Below the pieces are notes generated by a model. The model had not been told where the DNA came from and searched no databases. It saw only the letters and a program-made list of their open reading frames with translations. 64,000 bases of DNA, from assembly GCA_019192545.1 (NCBI GenBank), contig JAHCMI010000006.1, forward strand, positions 114,945 to 178,944, written 5' to 3'. The translations under genes were made by a program, and so were the position numbers. The DNA comes from Rivularia sp. MS3 (GTDB lineage Bacteria; Cyanobacteriota; Cyanobacteriia; Cyanobacteriales; Nostocaceae). Shown here piece after piece: positions 63,317 to 64,000 of the stretch (position 1 is the stretch's first letter; each line of letters begins with the position of its first letter).

Positions 63317-64000
63317 TAGAATCCTTCCTCATAATACTGAAGCAGAAGAAGCAATAATAGCTTCCATTATTATCGACCCAAAAGCAATTGAGCAAGTTGC
63401 ATCGATTTTGGATAGTGAAGCATTTTATGTAACTCAACATTCCTATTTGTATAAAGCGTCATTAGCATTATATGAACAGGGATTACCAATCGATTTGATA
63501 CAGATTGAAGACTGGTTGCGCCAGCATAAGCAATTAAATAAAGCAGGTGGAAAGGTAAAAATAAATCGATTATTAAAACAGAATATTTCGACTGCTAATA
63601 TTAATCAATATGCTGCTATAGTGATGGATAAGTATTATCGTCGTAAACTGATAGCTGACTGTCAAGATATAACTGCTGCGTGTTATGACGAAACTAATAC
63701 CTTGTCGGATATATACTAACAATCAGAGGATAAAATATACGGACTGAAAGTAGACAATAACAGTAAATTTAAAACTTTAACTGTGAGTGATTATTTAGCA
63801 GAAGCAATTCACTCCATTAACAATGAAAAATTCACTCACTATGCTACTGGCTTATCAGATTTAGATAGTTTGACTGGAGGATTAAACAAAACTGATTTAA
63901 TGATTGTGGCTGCTAGAGCTTCAATGGGAAAGACTTGGTTAGCATGGGGAGCAACGCGATTTTGTGAAAACCAGTGCGATCGCCAAAAATAATTTCAGTA
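63309..64000 (+). pseudogene. DnaB-like replicative helicase with stop and frameshift (runs off window)
   Basis: The frame begins 8 bp inside the previous gene: MIDRILPHNTEAEEAIIASI is the DnaB N-terminal domain. A TAA at 63717-63719 follows SDIY, but the same frame goes on QSEDKIYGLKV and reaches the helicase core with TGLSDLDSLTGG and the Walker A ASMGKTW. A second lesion, apparently one missing C in the CGATCGCC-AAAA context near 63985, ends the frame at 63992, where DRPKIISV would be expected. It is therefore decayed. Confidence 0.78.

Larger units (their letters stand above)
57990..64000. mobile_element. Three-recombinase (RIT/Tn554-like) element inserted in recD2
   Basis: From the recD2 junction the DNA carries three overlapping or abutting tyrosine recombinase genes, a TnpC-like coiled-coil gene and a DnaB-like gene, all on the plus strand. 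The left 100 bp contain two ACAACAACAAC direct repeats and no gene. The right end is outside the window. Genes overlap by 1 to 8 bp, a single operon. Confidence 0.75.

Noticed and set aside
20854..63719. Stop-codon recoding to explain four in-frame stops
   Set aside because: Both TAG and TAA occur, each in genes with other damage or mobile DNA, while clearly intact genes use the same codons as terminators. Ordinary decay is simpler.
1..64000. tRNA and rRNA genes
   Set aside because: I looked for tRNA cloverleaf patterns and rRNA blocks in the intergenic regions and recognised none; a covariance-model search would be decisive.

Overview
The window looks like an accessory, metal-rich stretch of a filamentous heterocystous-type cyanobacterium. 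Indicators are GCGATCGC (HIP1) octamers, short tandem heptamers, an SLH-domain porin, a DevC-type permease, two group 2 sigma factors and many cyanobacterial repeats with low-GC intergenic DNA. I cannot name the species or tell chromosome from plasmid.

Layout. 0-10 kb: end of a GMC oxidoreductase, a glycine-zipper protein, a two-gene version of MprF (DUF2156 synthase half at 1.8-3.5 kb, flippase-like half at 9.2-10.1 kb), a porin, an MscS channel, a hydrolase and a DUF1003 protein. 10-17.4 kb: sigma factor, signal peptidase I, ClC antiporter, MarC, VIT and Usp proteins, then small membrane and lipoprotein genes. 17.6-34.8 kb: the core copper island, with a cupredoxin, a broken copA, flavodoxin, a CPH-type CopB ATPase, a DUF305 protein, a Cys-rich four-helix copper-storage protein, Met/His-rich secreted proteins, a second sigma factor, a 1-Cys peroxiredoxin, a DUF411 protein and a Tat-exported multicopper oxidase. 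35-40 kb: PAP2 phosphatase and a persulfide-detoxification cluster (DUF442, ETHE1-like, TauE) followed by a two-component system. 40-48 kb: second Met/His-rich protein, zinc-ribbon protein, metallophosphatase, B12-radical SAM enzyme, GH3 enzyme, DevC permease. 48-57.5 kb: decayed IS1 element, RND efflux stub, MerR regulator, CopRS-like pair, outer-membrane protein and a large Met-rich secreted protein. 57.6-64 kb: recD2 interrupted by an element with three tyrosine recombinases, a TnpC-like coiled-coil protein and a decayed DnaB-like helicase.

The most striking result is regulatory. Thirteen sites of the form TTTCAT-N5-TTTCAT lie 10 bp upstream of a -10-like hexamer, usually preceded by TG. 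They sit before copper genes, both sigma factors and the response regulator gene at 51.75 kb, and several lie before short non-coding stretches that end in a hairpin, so they look like metal-induced small RNAs. A second set of six sites has MerR-type geometry (TTGACT-N20-TAGCAT with a CTCTAG/CTAGAG palindrome) and includes one in front of the merR gene itself. A third 11-bp direct repeat (TCTTnnC-N4-TCTTGAC) precedes four genes at 40-46 kb at nearly constant distance. Taken together, the window reads as a self-contained copper regulon with two regulators, partly eroded by nonsense mutations, deletions and mobile DNA.
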